Below are positions 44,561-52,456 of a stretch of DNA of 64,000 nucleotides, piece after piece (positions within the stretch are counted from its first letter, which is position 1; each line of letters starts with the position of its first letter). Both the position numbers and the translations under genes were made by a program. Source of the DNA: Sphingosinicella sp942492965 (GTDB lineage Bacteria; Pseudomonadota; Alphaproteobacteria; Sphingomonadales; Sphingomonadaceae); NCBI GenBank assembly GCA_942492965.1, contig OW818656.1, forward strand, positions 2,232,001 through 2,296,000. Reading direction: 5' to 3'. A model generated the notes under the pieces. The model was not told the DNA's origin. It did no database searches and worked only from the letters and a program-made list of their open reading frames with translations.

Positions 44561-46023
44561 AATTGTTCATCGCTCAGTTCGAGACGGAGACCAACACTTT
44601 CGTCCCTATGCCCACGGGCTGGGACGGCTTCAGGGATTTCGGCCTGTGCCGCGGCAATGGCAGCCTCGTCGAACCGGCAGGTATCGGGTGTTATCTCGCC
44701 GAAATCCGCGCCATGGCAGAGGCGGATGGCCACGATGTTATCGAAAGCGTATGCACCGGAGCTCAACCTTCCGGCATCATCCAGCGCCCCGTCTACGAAA
44801 CATTGCGGGATCAGATTCTGGAAGACCTGCAGGCCGCTCTCCCTGTCGATACCGTGCAGCTGTTCCTGCACGGGGCCATGGTGGCCGATGGCTATGACGA
44901 CTGCGAGGGCGATCTCGTGGCCCGCATCCGCGACATTGTCGGCTCGCGCGTCGCCATCGGTGTCGAGCTCGATCTCCATTGCCACCTGACGCAGCGCCTT
45001 TGCGACGCAGCCGACGTGATCGTCTGTTTCAAGGAATATCCCCACACCGACATCGTAGACCGCGCCCGAGACGTGTACCGCATCTCCATGGACACGGCGG
45101 CTGGGCGCATCCGCCCAACGCTAGGGGTGTACGATTGCCGCATGGTCGGCCTGTGGCATACGACAAGCGATCCAATGATCGGCTTCGTGAAACGGATGCA
45201 GTCGCTCGAAGGTCGGGACGGTGTCCTTTCCGTATCCTTCGGCCATGGCTTTCCCTGGGGTGACGTGTCGGAAAGTGGTGCCAAGGTTTGGGTCATTACG
45301 GATAATGACCAGGCACGGGCCGATGCTCTCGCTGCCGAGCTCGGCGCGGAAATCTGGGCCATGCGCGATGCGGCGAGGCCACGCTACGCAACCCCGGATG
45401 AAGCAATCGATCAGGCGCTGGCGATCAGCGGCGGGCCGATCGTGCTCGCCGATGTCGCGGACAATCCCGGAGGCGGCGCACCGGGCGACAGCACATTCAT
45501 ACTGCGCCGGCTGGTCGATCGAGGTGTCGGGAATTATGCGCTGGGCTGCATCTGGGATCTGGGCGCCGTCCATACAGCGTGCAATGCCGGCGAAGGCGCC
45601 CGCTTCCCCATACCGATCGGCGGAAAATGCGGTGTGACGTCCGGCGATCCGGTGGACCTTATCGTCACCGTCAGGAAGATACTTGCCGAGCACAGCCAGC
45701 ATGTCTGGGGTATGACCTGGAACCTGGGCCGGTCGGTATGGCTGCAAACTGATGATGGCGGCGACATAGTCCTAACGTCTGTCCGCAATCAGGTTCTCGC
45801 ACGCGAGGCGTTCACCGGGCTTGGCATCGATCTTTCATCAAAAAAGCTGATCGTGGTGAAATCGACCCAGCATTTTCACGGCGCGTTCAGCCCAATCGCC
45901 AAAGAGGTGATTTACGTCGCCACGCCGGGTGCCATCTCGCCGGATTTCGCCAGTATTCCCTATCGCAATCGCGACCTGAATTATTGGCCGCGTGTCGATG
46001 ATCCCTTCCAGAACAGGGCATGA
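44557..46023 (+). CDS. M81-family (MlrC-like) metallopeptidase 1
   Basis: A 488-aa M81 protein, the family defined by microcystinase C. It begins with FIAQFETETNTFVPMPTGW and has probable zinc ligands in VELDLHCHLT (Asp-x-His) and a His in KEYPHTDIVDRA. The C-terminal MlrC domain follows, with VADNPGGGAPGD and KSTQHFHGAF. No signal peptide, so cytoplasmic. MlrC cuts linear microcystin and its tetrapeptide; other members are poorly known. Its ATG overlaps the end of the S12 gene and its end overlaps the esterase gene, so three hydrolases are made together. Confidence 0.85.
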   Translation: MKLFIAQFETETNTFVPMPTGWDGFRDFGLCRGNGSLVEPAGIGCYLAEIRAMAEADGHDVIESVCTGAQPSGIIQRPVYETLRDQILEDLQAALPVDTVQLFLHGAMVADGYDDCEGDLVARIRDIVGSRVAIGVELDLHCHLTQRLCDAADVIVCFKEYPHTDIVDRARDVYRISMDTAAGRIRPTLGVYDCRMVGLWHTTSDPMIGFVKRMQSLEGRDGVLSVSFGHGFPWGDVSESGAKVWVITDNDQARADALAAELGAEIWAMRDAARPRYATPDEAIDQALAISGGPIVLADVADNPGGGAPGDSTFILRRLVDRGVGNYALGCIWDLGAVHTACNAGEGARFPIPIGGKCGVTSGDPVDLIVTVRKILAEHSQHVWGMTWNLGRSVWLQTDDGGDIVLTSVRNQVLAREAFTGLGIDLSSKKLIVVKSTQHFHGAFSPIAKEVIYVATPGAISPDFASIPYRNRDLNYWPRVDDPFQNRA

Positions 46024-46949
46024 AACGGACTGTATCTTTTATGAAAATCCTCTCCCGTACCCCCAATGATTTCTATGAGAACGCCGAGACTTGGCTTGTC
46101 CGGTCCGACCATGTGGATCAGCTGTTCAAGATCTGGATAACACCCCCAGCCATCCCGCTGGCGGGGGGCGGAAAGGCGGGTGCTGTCTATACACTGGATG
46201 GCAATCATCTGGCCGGCGTTCTGTCAGGTGTGCTCCGGATACTCGGCGGCACTGAGCTTCCGCCGCTCTACGGGATTGCTATCGGCTATCCCGATACTGT
46301 GACCAGCCTAAAAAAGGCACCCCGAATGCGCGACATGACGCCGACGGAGAAAGCCGACAACGCGCAATTCATCGCTCTGTCCTCAGGTCATCCGGCACTT
46401 CGCTTGGAAAGCGGAGGAGCGAATGCCTTCCTGGCATTCATTCAGCAGGAACTGCGGCCCACGCTGGAAGCGGAGTATCCTCTGGATCCCGGCGATTGCG
46501 TGCTGACCGGCGCGTCGCTTGGAGGTTTGTTTACACTTTACGCCTTTCTCTCCAATCCGGAAGGGTTCCGGCGCTATCTCCCCATCAGCCCATCGATCTG
46601 GTGGGATGACCGCATGCTCCTGAAGCAGGCACAGGCTCTGGTGGCAAGCCGAGTTGCTCCTGCTGCGGATATCGCCATGTTTGCTGCCGAGCTGGAAGGT
46701 CTGGGCCATGTGGATGAGATACTGAGCACGTACTTCGCGCCGGAGGTAGTTGCACAGATGCCTCCGGAAATGCGTGATTGCGACATGCACGGCGATATGG
46801 AGCAGATGGCGGCCATCCTGAAGACCTGGCACGGAGAGGCCTTCAAGGTCAGCACGCGCATTATTCCGCGCGAAAGCCATCAGTCAATCATGGGCGGAGC
46901 TGCCTTAAGTCAGGGCCTACGGACACTCTACGGTAGGCTGAACAACTGA
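46020..46949 (+). CDS. Alpha/beta esterase, enterochelin-esterase-like
   Basis: A 309-aa protein with the esterase D/Fes-like fold. The nucleophile is in LTGASLGGLFTLYAF and the final RESHQSIMGGA carries a likely catalytic His. The ORF starts inside the stop of the M81 gene (ATGA). Fes-type enzymes hydrolyse ester bonds of siderophores or peptide lactones, so with two peptidases this suggests a depsipeptide or ester-bearing peptide. It is last in the operon. Confidence 0.8.
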   Translation: MKRTVSFMKILSRTPNDFYENAETWLVRSDHVDQLFKIWITPPAIPLAGGGKAGAVYTLDGNHLAGVLSGVLRILGGTELPPLYGIAIGYPDTVTSLKKAPRMRDMTPTEKADNAQFIALSSGHPALRLESGGANAFLAFIQQELRPTLEAEYPLDPGDCVLTGASLGGLFTLYAFLSNPEGFRRYLPISPSIWWDDRMLLKQAQALVASRVAPAADIAMFAAELEGLGHVDEILSTYFAPEVVAQMPPEMRDCDMHGDMEQMAAILKTWHGEAFKVSTRIIPRESHQSIMGGAALSQGLRTLYGRLNN

Positions 46950-47056
46950 CATCAGGGCGGAGGAAGCGGTTATCCGACTGACGGGAATCTTGGTATTCTA
47001 ACCGCAAAATTTAGACAATTCGATTGTCGCTCAATGATCAGCTCCTGTGGCCGATG
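46950..47056. other. Spacer with hairpin GACAAT-TCG-ATTGTC
   Basis: About 105 bases between the esterase gene and the IS left end. A perfect 6-bp inverted repeat (47014-47028) with a 3-base centre is present, not followed by T. It may be a leftover regulator site whose downstream gene was displaced by the insertion. Confidence 0.4.
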
Positions 47057-47109
47057 TGAACCGCCCCGGGATTGCCGGAGGCCCTAACTCCTGAGAGGAG
47101 GGGTCTAGG

Positions 47110-47436
47110 ATGAGCAAGACGACGAACAAGTTTGCCCCGGAGGTTCGTGAGCGGGCCATCCGCATGGTTCTGGACCATGAAGGCGACCATCCGTCCCGCT
47201 GGGCGGCGATCACACCCATTGCCGAGAAGATCGGCTGTTCGGGGCACACGCTGCTGGAGTGGGTAAAGAAGGCCGAGGTGAACAGCGGCAAGCGCGCGGG
47301 CGTTCCCACCGAGCTGGCGGACCGCCTCAAGGCACTGGCGCGCGAGAACCGTGAGCTGCGCCAGGCCAGCGAGATCCTGCGCAAGGCTTCCGCATATTTT
47401 GCCCAGGCGGAGCTCGACCGCCCGTTCAAGCGATGA
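47110..47436 (+). CDS. IS3-family transposase OrfA (decayed element)
   Basis: A 108-aa HTH protein: KFAPEVRERAIRMVLDHEGD opens the domain and the C-terminus has the typical RENRELRQASEILRKASAYF leucine-rich coil. It overlaps the start of OrfB, which lies in the -1 frame. The frame itself is undamaged. Confidence 0.85.
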   Translation: MSKTTNKFAPEVRERAIRMVLDHEGDHPSRWAAITPIAEKIGCSGHTLLEWVKKAEVNSGKRAGVPTELADRLKALARENRELRQASEILRKASAYFAQAELDRPFKR

Positions 47437-48317
47437 CCAGCTTCATGGATGAGCATCGGGGTGATTATGGGGTCGAGCCGATCTGCCGGGTTCTGCCGAT
47501 CGCCCCACCCACCTACCATGAGCGAGTGGCGCAGCGGCCACCGCGTGCCCAGCGCGACGAGGCTATGAAGCCCGAGGTTCGGCGCGTGTTCGACGCCAAC
47601 TTCAAGATCTACGGCGTGCGCAAGGTGTGGCGGCAGATGCGGCGGGAGGGCTTCGACATTGCCCGCCGCACGGTGGAACGACTGATGCGCGAGCTGGGCT
47701 TGCAGGGCGTGATCCGGGGCAAGCCGGTGAAGACGACGATCAGTGATAAGGCCGCGCCATGTCCGCTCGATCAGGTCAACCGCCAGTTCCATGCGCCGGC
47801 GCCGAACATGCTGTGGGTGTCAGACTTCACCTATGTCGCGACGTGAGCGGGTTCGTCTACGTGGCCTTCGTGATCGACGTTTACGCCCGCTATATCGTGG
47901 GCTGGCGGGTGAGCAGGGCGGCGCACGCCAGCTTCGTGCTGGATGCCCTGGAGCAGGCGATCCATGATCGGCGCCCTGTCCATCGCGGTGGCCTGATCCA
48001 CCACAGCGACCGCGGCGGCCAATATGTCTCGATCAAGTATACCGAGCGCCTTGCCGAAGACGGGATCGAGCCATCGGTGGGCAGCGTAGGCGACAGCTAC
48101 GACAACGCTTTGGCCGAGACGATCAACGGCCTTACAAGGCCGAGGTGATCCACCGGCGAGGTCCGTGGCGATCCTTTGAGGCCGTTGAATACGCCACGCT
48201 CGAATGGGTCGACTGGTTCAACAATCGCCGGCTCCTCGCGCCCATCGGCAATATCCCACCTGCCGAAGCCGAGGAGCTACTAGTCTATGCTGGACGACAC
48301 CCCCATGGCCCGCATAA
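47433..48317 (+). pseudogene. IS3-family transposase OrfB with two frameshifts
   Basis: The frame runs to LWVSDFTYVAT then stops at 47844-47846, where GTGAGC replaces an expected GTGGAGC. It resumes one frame on as SGFVYVAFVIDVYARYIVGW with HSDRGGQYVS and NALAETINGL, and breaks again near 48131 where one T of an expected TTTACAAGGCC is missing. The last part reads EVIHRRGPWRSFEAVEYATL in a third frame. Both deletions inactivate the DDE integrase. Confidence 0.85.
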
Positions 48318-48389
48318 TTTAAGCCAAATGGCCTCCGGCAATCCCTGGGCGGTTCATGCCTCCTCGCGGGTCTCACGACGATTGGGTAA

Positions 48390-48737
48390 TCATGGCAACA
48401 TGATCACCCAATTTTTTGTCATCGTCTCGATGACCTCCCATTCGCCGACGAAGCCGGACGGGACGACGAATTGATCGCCGGCTGCAATAGGGCAACGCTG
48501 TCCATCTGAAGATATCAGTGCGCCCGATCCCGACAGGATTTGGCAATATTCCTGCTCGTCGTAGGCAATCCGCCACCGCCCGGGCGTGCATTTCCAGACA
48601 CCTGCGGAAAACCGACCATCCTCTGACTCATGATATACCCACAAGGTCGCTTTCGGATCGCCGCTCACGATTCGGTCGGGGGCGGGCCCGGCATCGACAC
48701 CGGCTGGATGGAGCGAACCAAAACAAACGATCGTCAT
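48390..48737 (-). CDS. Cupin-domain protein (EutQ/DUF861-like)
   Basis: A 115-aa single-domain cupin. WKCTPGRWRIAYDEQEYCQIL followed by GDQFVVPSGFVGEWEV are the two conserved cupin motifs of the DUF861 group, with few metal-binding His residues. The start at 48737 is chosen because AGGAAGA lies just upstream. It stands alone between the IS and the AraC gene; its partner may have been lost to the IS insertion. Function unknown. Confidence 0.72.
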   Translation of the reverse strand: MTIVCFGSLHPAGVDAGPAPDRIVSGDPKATLWVYHESEDGRFSAGVWKCTPGRWRIAYDEQEYCQILSGSGALISSDGQRCPIAAGDQFVVPSGFVGEWEVIETMTKNWVIMLP

Positions 48738-49077
48738 ACAAATCTTCCTGTTTGAAGGGCTTGCCACCTGCGCAGCGCAGGCCTCGAACAAGACCCTCGC
48801 CTGCCCATCCGGTGAGGCCGCTGGATAGGTCAGAGTTCCGGCGGTTGCAGTCGCCCTGGTGGGCTGAGCGGAGCCTAAGGCAGGCCAGGACGAAGCAAGA
48901 TGGCTCTGGTGTAGGTGGACGATAACCGATCGCGCTGTGTGGCCTGATGGTATTGTAATGGGCTAGGGCCGATTTAGCTCTGGCCTTTGTGTCGATCAGA
49001 GAAGGGGCTGGTCAAGTGGGGAGAGCCCAAGTAGCGTTCTGGTGTGGAGTCGGTAATGTCCGATCCCGGAGGGGTTC
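48738..49077. promoter_or_regulatory. Divergent gap between cupin and AraC genes
   Basis: A 340-base region with no gene on either strand. GGAGGGG at about 49068-49074 is the ribosome binding site of the AraC gene. No repeat or clear promoter element stood out otherwise. Confidence 0.35.
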
Positions 49078-50127
49078 ATGCCGCAAAACATGCTTCACAG
49101 TCCGGACGTCACTGAGGCTATTTCGACGAGACTTTCGCTCAATCGTGGGTTTTCCGAGCTTGGTGAAGCGGCGCATACCGAATCGAGCGGCGCCTTGACG
49201 CCCTATCATCAGGTCATCAGCAACCGGGCTGTGATCGATCCTTCTCAGGGCAAGGGATTTCGGGAGTTTCTGCGGATCAATGACGACCTCCACGCCATTG
49301 TCACAGATGTCCAGCACTTCCGCAAAGTCGTGGACCGTGTTGACGGCGTTAACCATTTGAAATTTCATTTCAAATTATCCGGAGACAATATCGTCAGGTT
49401 TGACCGGAATCACGAGTTCCGGCTGAGGGGAGGGCGCTCGGTCGTTGCCCTGCATCCGCAGGGACTCGTCAAGGATGATATATACAGCGATGATGTTGCG
49501 GAGCGGTCGCTGACGCTGTGCTGTCGTCCCAGTCTTATCACGGATACGCTTCAGCTCGATCCTGATCATCTTCCGCGGGAACTGGCGAATTACGTCTCCG
49601 GCGGGAGCATTGATTTCTTCTGTCGCGACCTGCCGCTTACCAGCAAAATGATGCAGGCGATCAACGACCTGCTGAACCCCCCGTATGTCGCCGCCGTGCG
49701 TCACATCCATACGCACGCGCGTATGCTTGATCTCGTGTGTATGCTGGTGGACGCACTGATCCGGGAGGCGGATGATGACGATCCGCCCCTGCTACTGCGC
49801 AGCCGCGATATTGAAGCGCTTCACGAAGCACGCGAAATCCTGTCCGGAAGTCTGGAAAACCCCCTGACGATTCCGGAGCTCGCGCGCCGTGTGGGCCTGA
49901 ACCGCACCAAGCTGGTCCAAGGCTTCAAGCATGTTTTCGGTGAAAGCGTTTTCGATTTCAGTCAACGCGTACGGCTTGACCATGCCGATCGCCTGCTGAA
50001 AGATACCGACGAGGCGGTATCCGCGATCGCGCAGGCTGTGGGTTATGAGCACCAGAGCAGCTTCGCGGTGGCCTTCAAGGCGCGTTTCGGCCATTCGCCG
50101 CGTCAGGCCCGCAGCCGTTCCGGCTGA
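49078..50127 (+). CDS. AraC-family regulator
   Basis: A 349-aa regulator. The C-terminal double HTH is typical: LTIPELARRVGLNRTKLVQG with FKHVFGESVFDF, then AVSAIAQAVGYEHQSSFAVA with FKARFGHSPRQ. The N-terminal 240 residues form an unknown sensor, similar in build to PchR-like regulators of outer-membrane receptors. It sits directly upstream of TBDR 5 in the same direction, 135 bases away, and is the likely activator of that cassette. Confidence 0.88.
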   Translation: MPQNMLHSPDVTEAISTRLSLNRGFSELGEAAHTESSGALTPYHQVISNRAVIDPSQGKGFREFLRINDDLHAIVTDVQHFRKVVDRVDGVNHLKFHFKLSGDNIVRFDRNHEFRLRGGRSVVALHPQGLVKDDIYSDDVAERSLTLCCRPSLITDTLQLDPDHLPRELANYVSGGSIDFFCRDLPLTSKMMQAINDLLNPPYVAAVRHIHTHARMLDLVCMLVDALIREADDDDPPLLLRSRDIEALHEAREILSGSLENPLTIPELARRVGLNRTKLVQGFKHVFGESVFDFSQRVRLDHADRLLKDTDEAVSAIAQAVGYEHQSSFAVAFKARFGHSPRQARSRSG

Positions 50128-50262
50128 ATTTCCACAGTTTCGAACGATCTCCGAAATCTTTCTGTCATATTCGAAAGTTTCGTTGCCGGCCTTGCGCTAA
50201 GTCCTGCTGCGGGAGACGACCCCAACCATATAAACCGGGGCCATGCAGCGAGGGCGTTCAAA
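50128..50262 (+). promoter_or_regulatory. Promoter region of TBDR 5 with repeated TTCGAA
   Basis: Two TTCGAA sequences (50139-50144 and 50170-50175) lie 31 bases apart, about three helical turns, flanked by similar TTTCG/CGAAA bases. This spacing suits tandem sites for the AraC-type protein encoded just upstream. Confidence 0.45.
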
Positions 50263-52410
50263 ATGAAAAGGGATTGGGCCTGGCGGGCCTTTGCTTCGGT
50301 TGCGGTGATTCCGCTTTTCGTTCCGTTGGAAGCGTCGGCACAGGGCGTGGCTGAAGATGTTGAAGAAATCACGGTCACGGCACGCAAGCGCGAGGAGTCG
50401 CTGCAGGATGTGCCGGTCGCGGTTTCCGCTTTTTCCGGAGACGGGCTTGCGCAGAGAGGCATCGAGAGCAGTGAAGGCCTCGTGGGACGGGTCCCAAGTC
50501 TTTCGTTCAGCCAGAACCAGACGTTCGGTCCGGCCAAAAGCGAAACCTACATCGTGCTTCGCGGCATCGGCGCAACGGCAGCCCTCGAATCCTCGGTCGC
50601 GGTTTTCATCGATGGCGTTTATCAGCCGAAAATGAACTTTGATGCCGGGTTCCTCGACCTGGAGCGCATGGAGGTTCTCCGCGGGCCGCAGGGCGCGCTT
50701 TTCGGCCGAAACACACAGGGTGGTGCGCTCAACCTCGTGACCCGGAAACCCGACGCGGAATTCCGCGGCAAGGTACAGGCGGAAGCCGGCAGTTATTCGA
50801 CGTTCAAGTTGAAGGGGTCTGCGAGTGGCCCGCTGTCGGATCAGGTGTTTCTCGGCATGTCCGGCTCGGTCGAGCAGACGGACGGCAATTTCGATAACGT
50901 CACGCTTGGAAAGCATCAAGACAAGGGTGGTCGCGGCTCGGCGCGGGCAACGCTTCGTGCCCTGCCGAGCGATGTGTTCGAGATCATCCTCACGGCCGGC
51001 TTTTCCCACGCCTGGGGCGGTCAGCTCGGTGCCGGCGTTCCAGAAGGAGGCGAGAAATACAAGGTCTTCGACGGTGAGGTGCGCAATCTGAAGGATAATG
51101 TCCGGAACGCCGCACTCACGATGAACTGGGATCTTGGGCCGGCGACGCTGACGTCGATCACTGGCGCTGTTGAAACGGAAACCGCGGTGTTCTGGGACTG
51201 GGACGGCAGTGCCGTGGCAAACGGAAATTTCCAGAGCCAGAAGATTGATCAGTCGATCGTTTCCGAGGAACTGCGTCTCGCGTCCAATCCGGGGAACGGT
51301 AATATCGACTGGCTCGTGGGGCTTTATCTTTTCCGTTCCGTCTACGATCAGGATCGCGATTTCGGATTGGCGGATGGGACCGGCTCGACCTTCCCGCCGA
51401 TCTTCAGCCCGGACAATGTTGTCGACGAGCAGGCGCGCTTCGTGAACCGCGGCTTTGCCGTGTTCGGCCAGGCGACGTGGCGACCGGTCGAAAATCTCGA
51501 CCTGACCGTTGGCGGACGCTACTCGCGCGAAAAGGTGAAGTCGCGTCAGTGGGGTTCGGTGATCGTCGTCAATCTTGGCAGCAGCGAGATTTTCGACACG
51601 CGTGCCGATGCAACGTTCTCGCGCATCTCGCCGATGGCTTCGGTATCGTACCGCTGGAACGACAATGTGATGACGTATGCGACCGTCGCCGAGGGTTTCA
51701 AGGCGGGCGGCTTCCAGAAATATCCGGCGAGCAATATCGCCTCCGGCATCTCTTTCGACAACGAACTGTCGATGAACTACGAACTCGGCATCAAGAGCTC
51801 GTTGTTTGACCGCAAGCTGACCTTCAATGCCGCGGCGTTCATCGTGAAGGTCAAGGGCCAGCAGCTCGGCACGGTCCGCGAGATCGGCGGTATCCCGGTT
51901 GAATCCATCGACAATGTCGGTCGTTCGACAAGCCAGGGATTCGAGGTCGAAACCACAGCCCGCCCGTTTCCGGGGCTGAGTTTCTCAGGGTCGCTCAGCT
52001 ATGTCGATGCCAAGTTCGACGAGTATTTCAACCCTGGGACAGGCGTCGATCGTGCAGGTGAGCGTATTCCCTACGTGCCGAAGTGGAGCGGCTCGGCGCA
52101 GCTCGACTATACGCATGCAGTCGGCAGTGGTCTCGATCTCGTGTGGACGGCGCAATACCGCTATATCGGCAGTTCGATCGCCGGCAACGGGGCGCCGCCG
52201 TTCGATCCATTCCTCGACATCGATTCCTATGACATCTGGGATGCGAGCGTTCGCCTCGAATCCGATCGTTGGGAACTGGCGCTTTTCGTCGACAACCTCT
52301 TCGATGATTACAACATCAGCCGGAAATGGGCAGCGCCGTTTCAGACGGTGGTCTACGAAACGCCATTGCCTCCGCGTCACATTGGCGTGCGCGCGACGCT
52401 GAAGTGGTAG
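50263..52410 (+). CDS. TonB-dependent receptor 5 (peg-like cassette)
   Basis: A 715-aa outer-membrane receptor with a signal peptide ending at LEASAQ, TonB-box/plug start VEEITVTARKREESLQ, plug motif MEVLRGPQGALFGRNTQGG, and C-terminal GVRATLKW ending in Trp. It is followed after 46 bases by the GMC oxidoreductase gene. In the Sphingopyxis peg operon a receptor (PegB) occupies the matching place and imports polyethylene glycol. Confidence 0.94.
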   Translation: MKRDWAWRAFASVAVIPLFVPLEASAQGVAEDVEEITVTARKREESLQDVPVAVSAFSGDGLAQRGIESSEGLVGRVPSLSFSQNQTFGPAKSETYIVLRGIGATAALESSVAVFIDGVYQPKMNFDAGFLDLERMEVLRGPQGALFGRNTQGGALNLVTRKPDAEFRGKVQAEAGSYSTFKLKGSASGPLSDQVFLGMSGSVEQTDGNFDNVTLGKHQDKGGRGSARATLRALPSDVFEIILTAGFSHAWGGQLGAGVPEGGEKYKVFDGEVRNLKDNVRNAALTMNWDLGPATLTSITGAVETETAVFWDWDGSAVANGNFQSQKIDQSIVSEELRLASNPGNGNIDWLVGLYLFRSVYDQDRDFGLADGTGSTFPPIFSPDNVVDEQARFVNRGFAVFGQATWRPVENLDLTVGGRYSREKVKSRQWGSVIVVNLGSSEIFDTRADATFSRISPMASVSYRWNDNVMTYATVAEGFKAGGFQKYPASNIASGISFDNELSMNYELGIKSSLFDRKLTFNAAAFIVKVKGQQLGTVREIGGIPVESIDNVGRSTSQGFEVETTARPFPGLSFSGSLSYVDAKFDEYFNPGTGVDRAGERIPYVPKWSGSAQLDYTHAVGSGLDLVWTAQYRYIGSSIAGNGAPPFDPFLDIDSYDIWDASVRLESDRWELALFVDNLFDDYNISRKWAAPFQTVVYETPLPPRHIGVRATLKW

Positions 52411-52456
52411 GCGGTGGTGGCGGCCGATTCGGCCGCCGCGCACGCGGGAGGTGGGT

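Larger units (their letters stand above)
47057..48356 (+). mobile_element. Decayed IS3-family insertion sequence (1300 bp)
   Basis: The left terminus (47057-47083) and right terminus (48330-48356) are inverted repeats of about 27 bases with a single mismatch, beginning TGAACCGCCC. OrfA is intact but OrfB carries two single-base deletions. No convincing target duplication flanks it. It can probably only move if a related transposase is supplied elsewhere. Confidence 0.88.

Noticed and set aside
39255..46949. A true mlr cluster
   Set aside because: No MlrA-type membrane CAAX-like protease is present and family membership alone does not prove microcystin as substrate, so only mlr-like is claimed.
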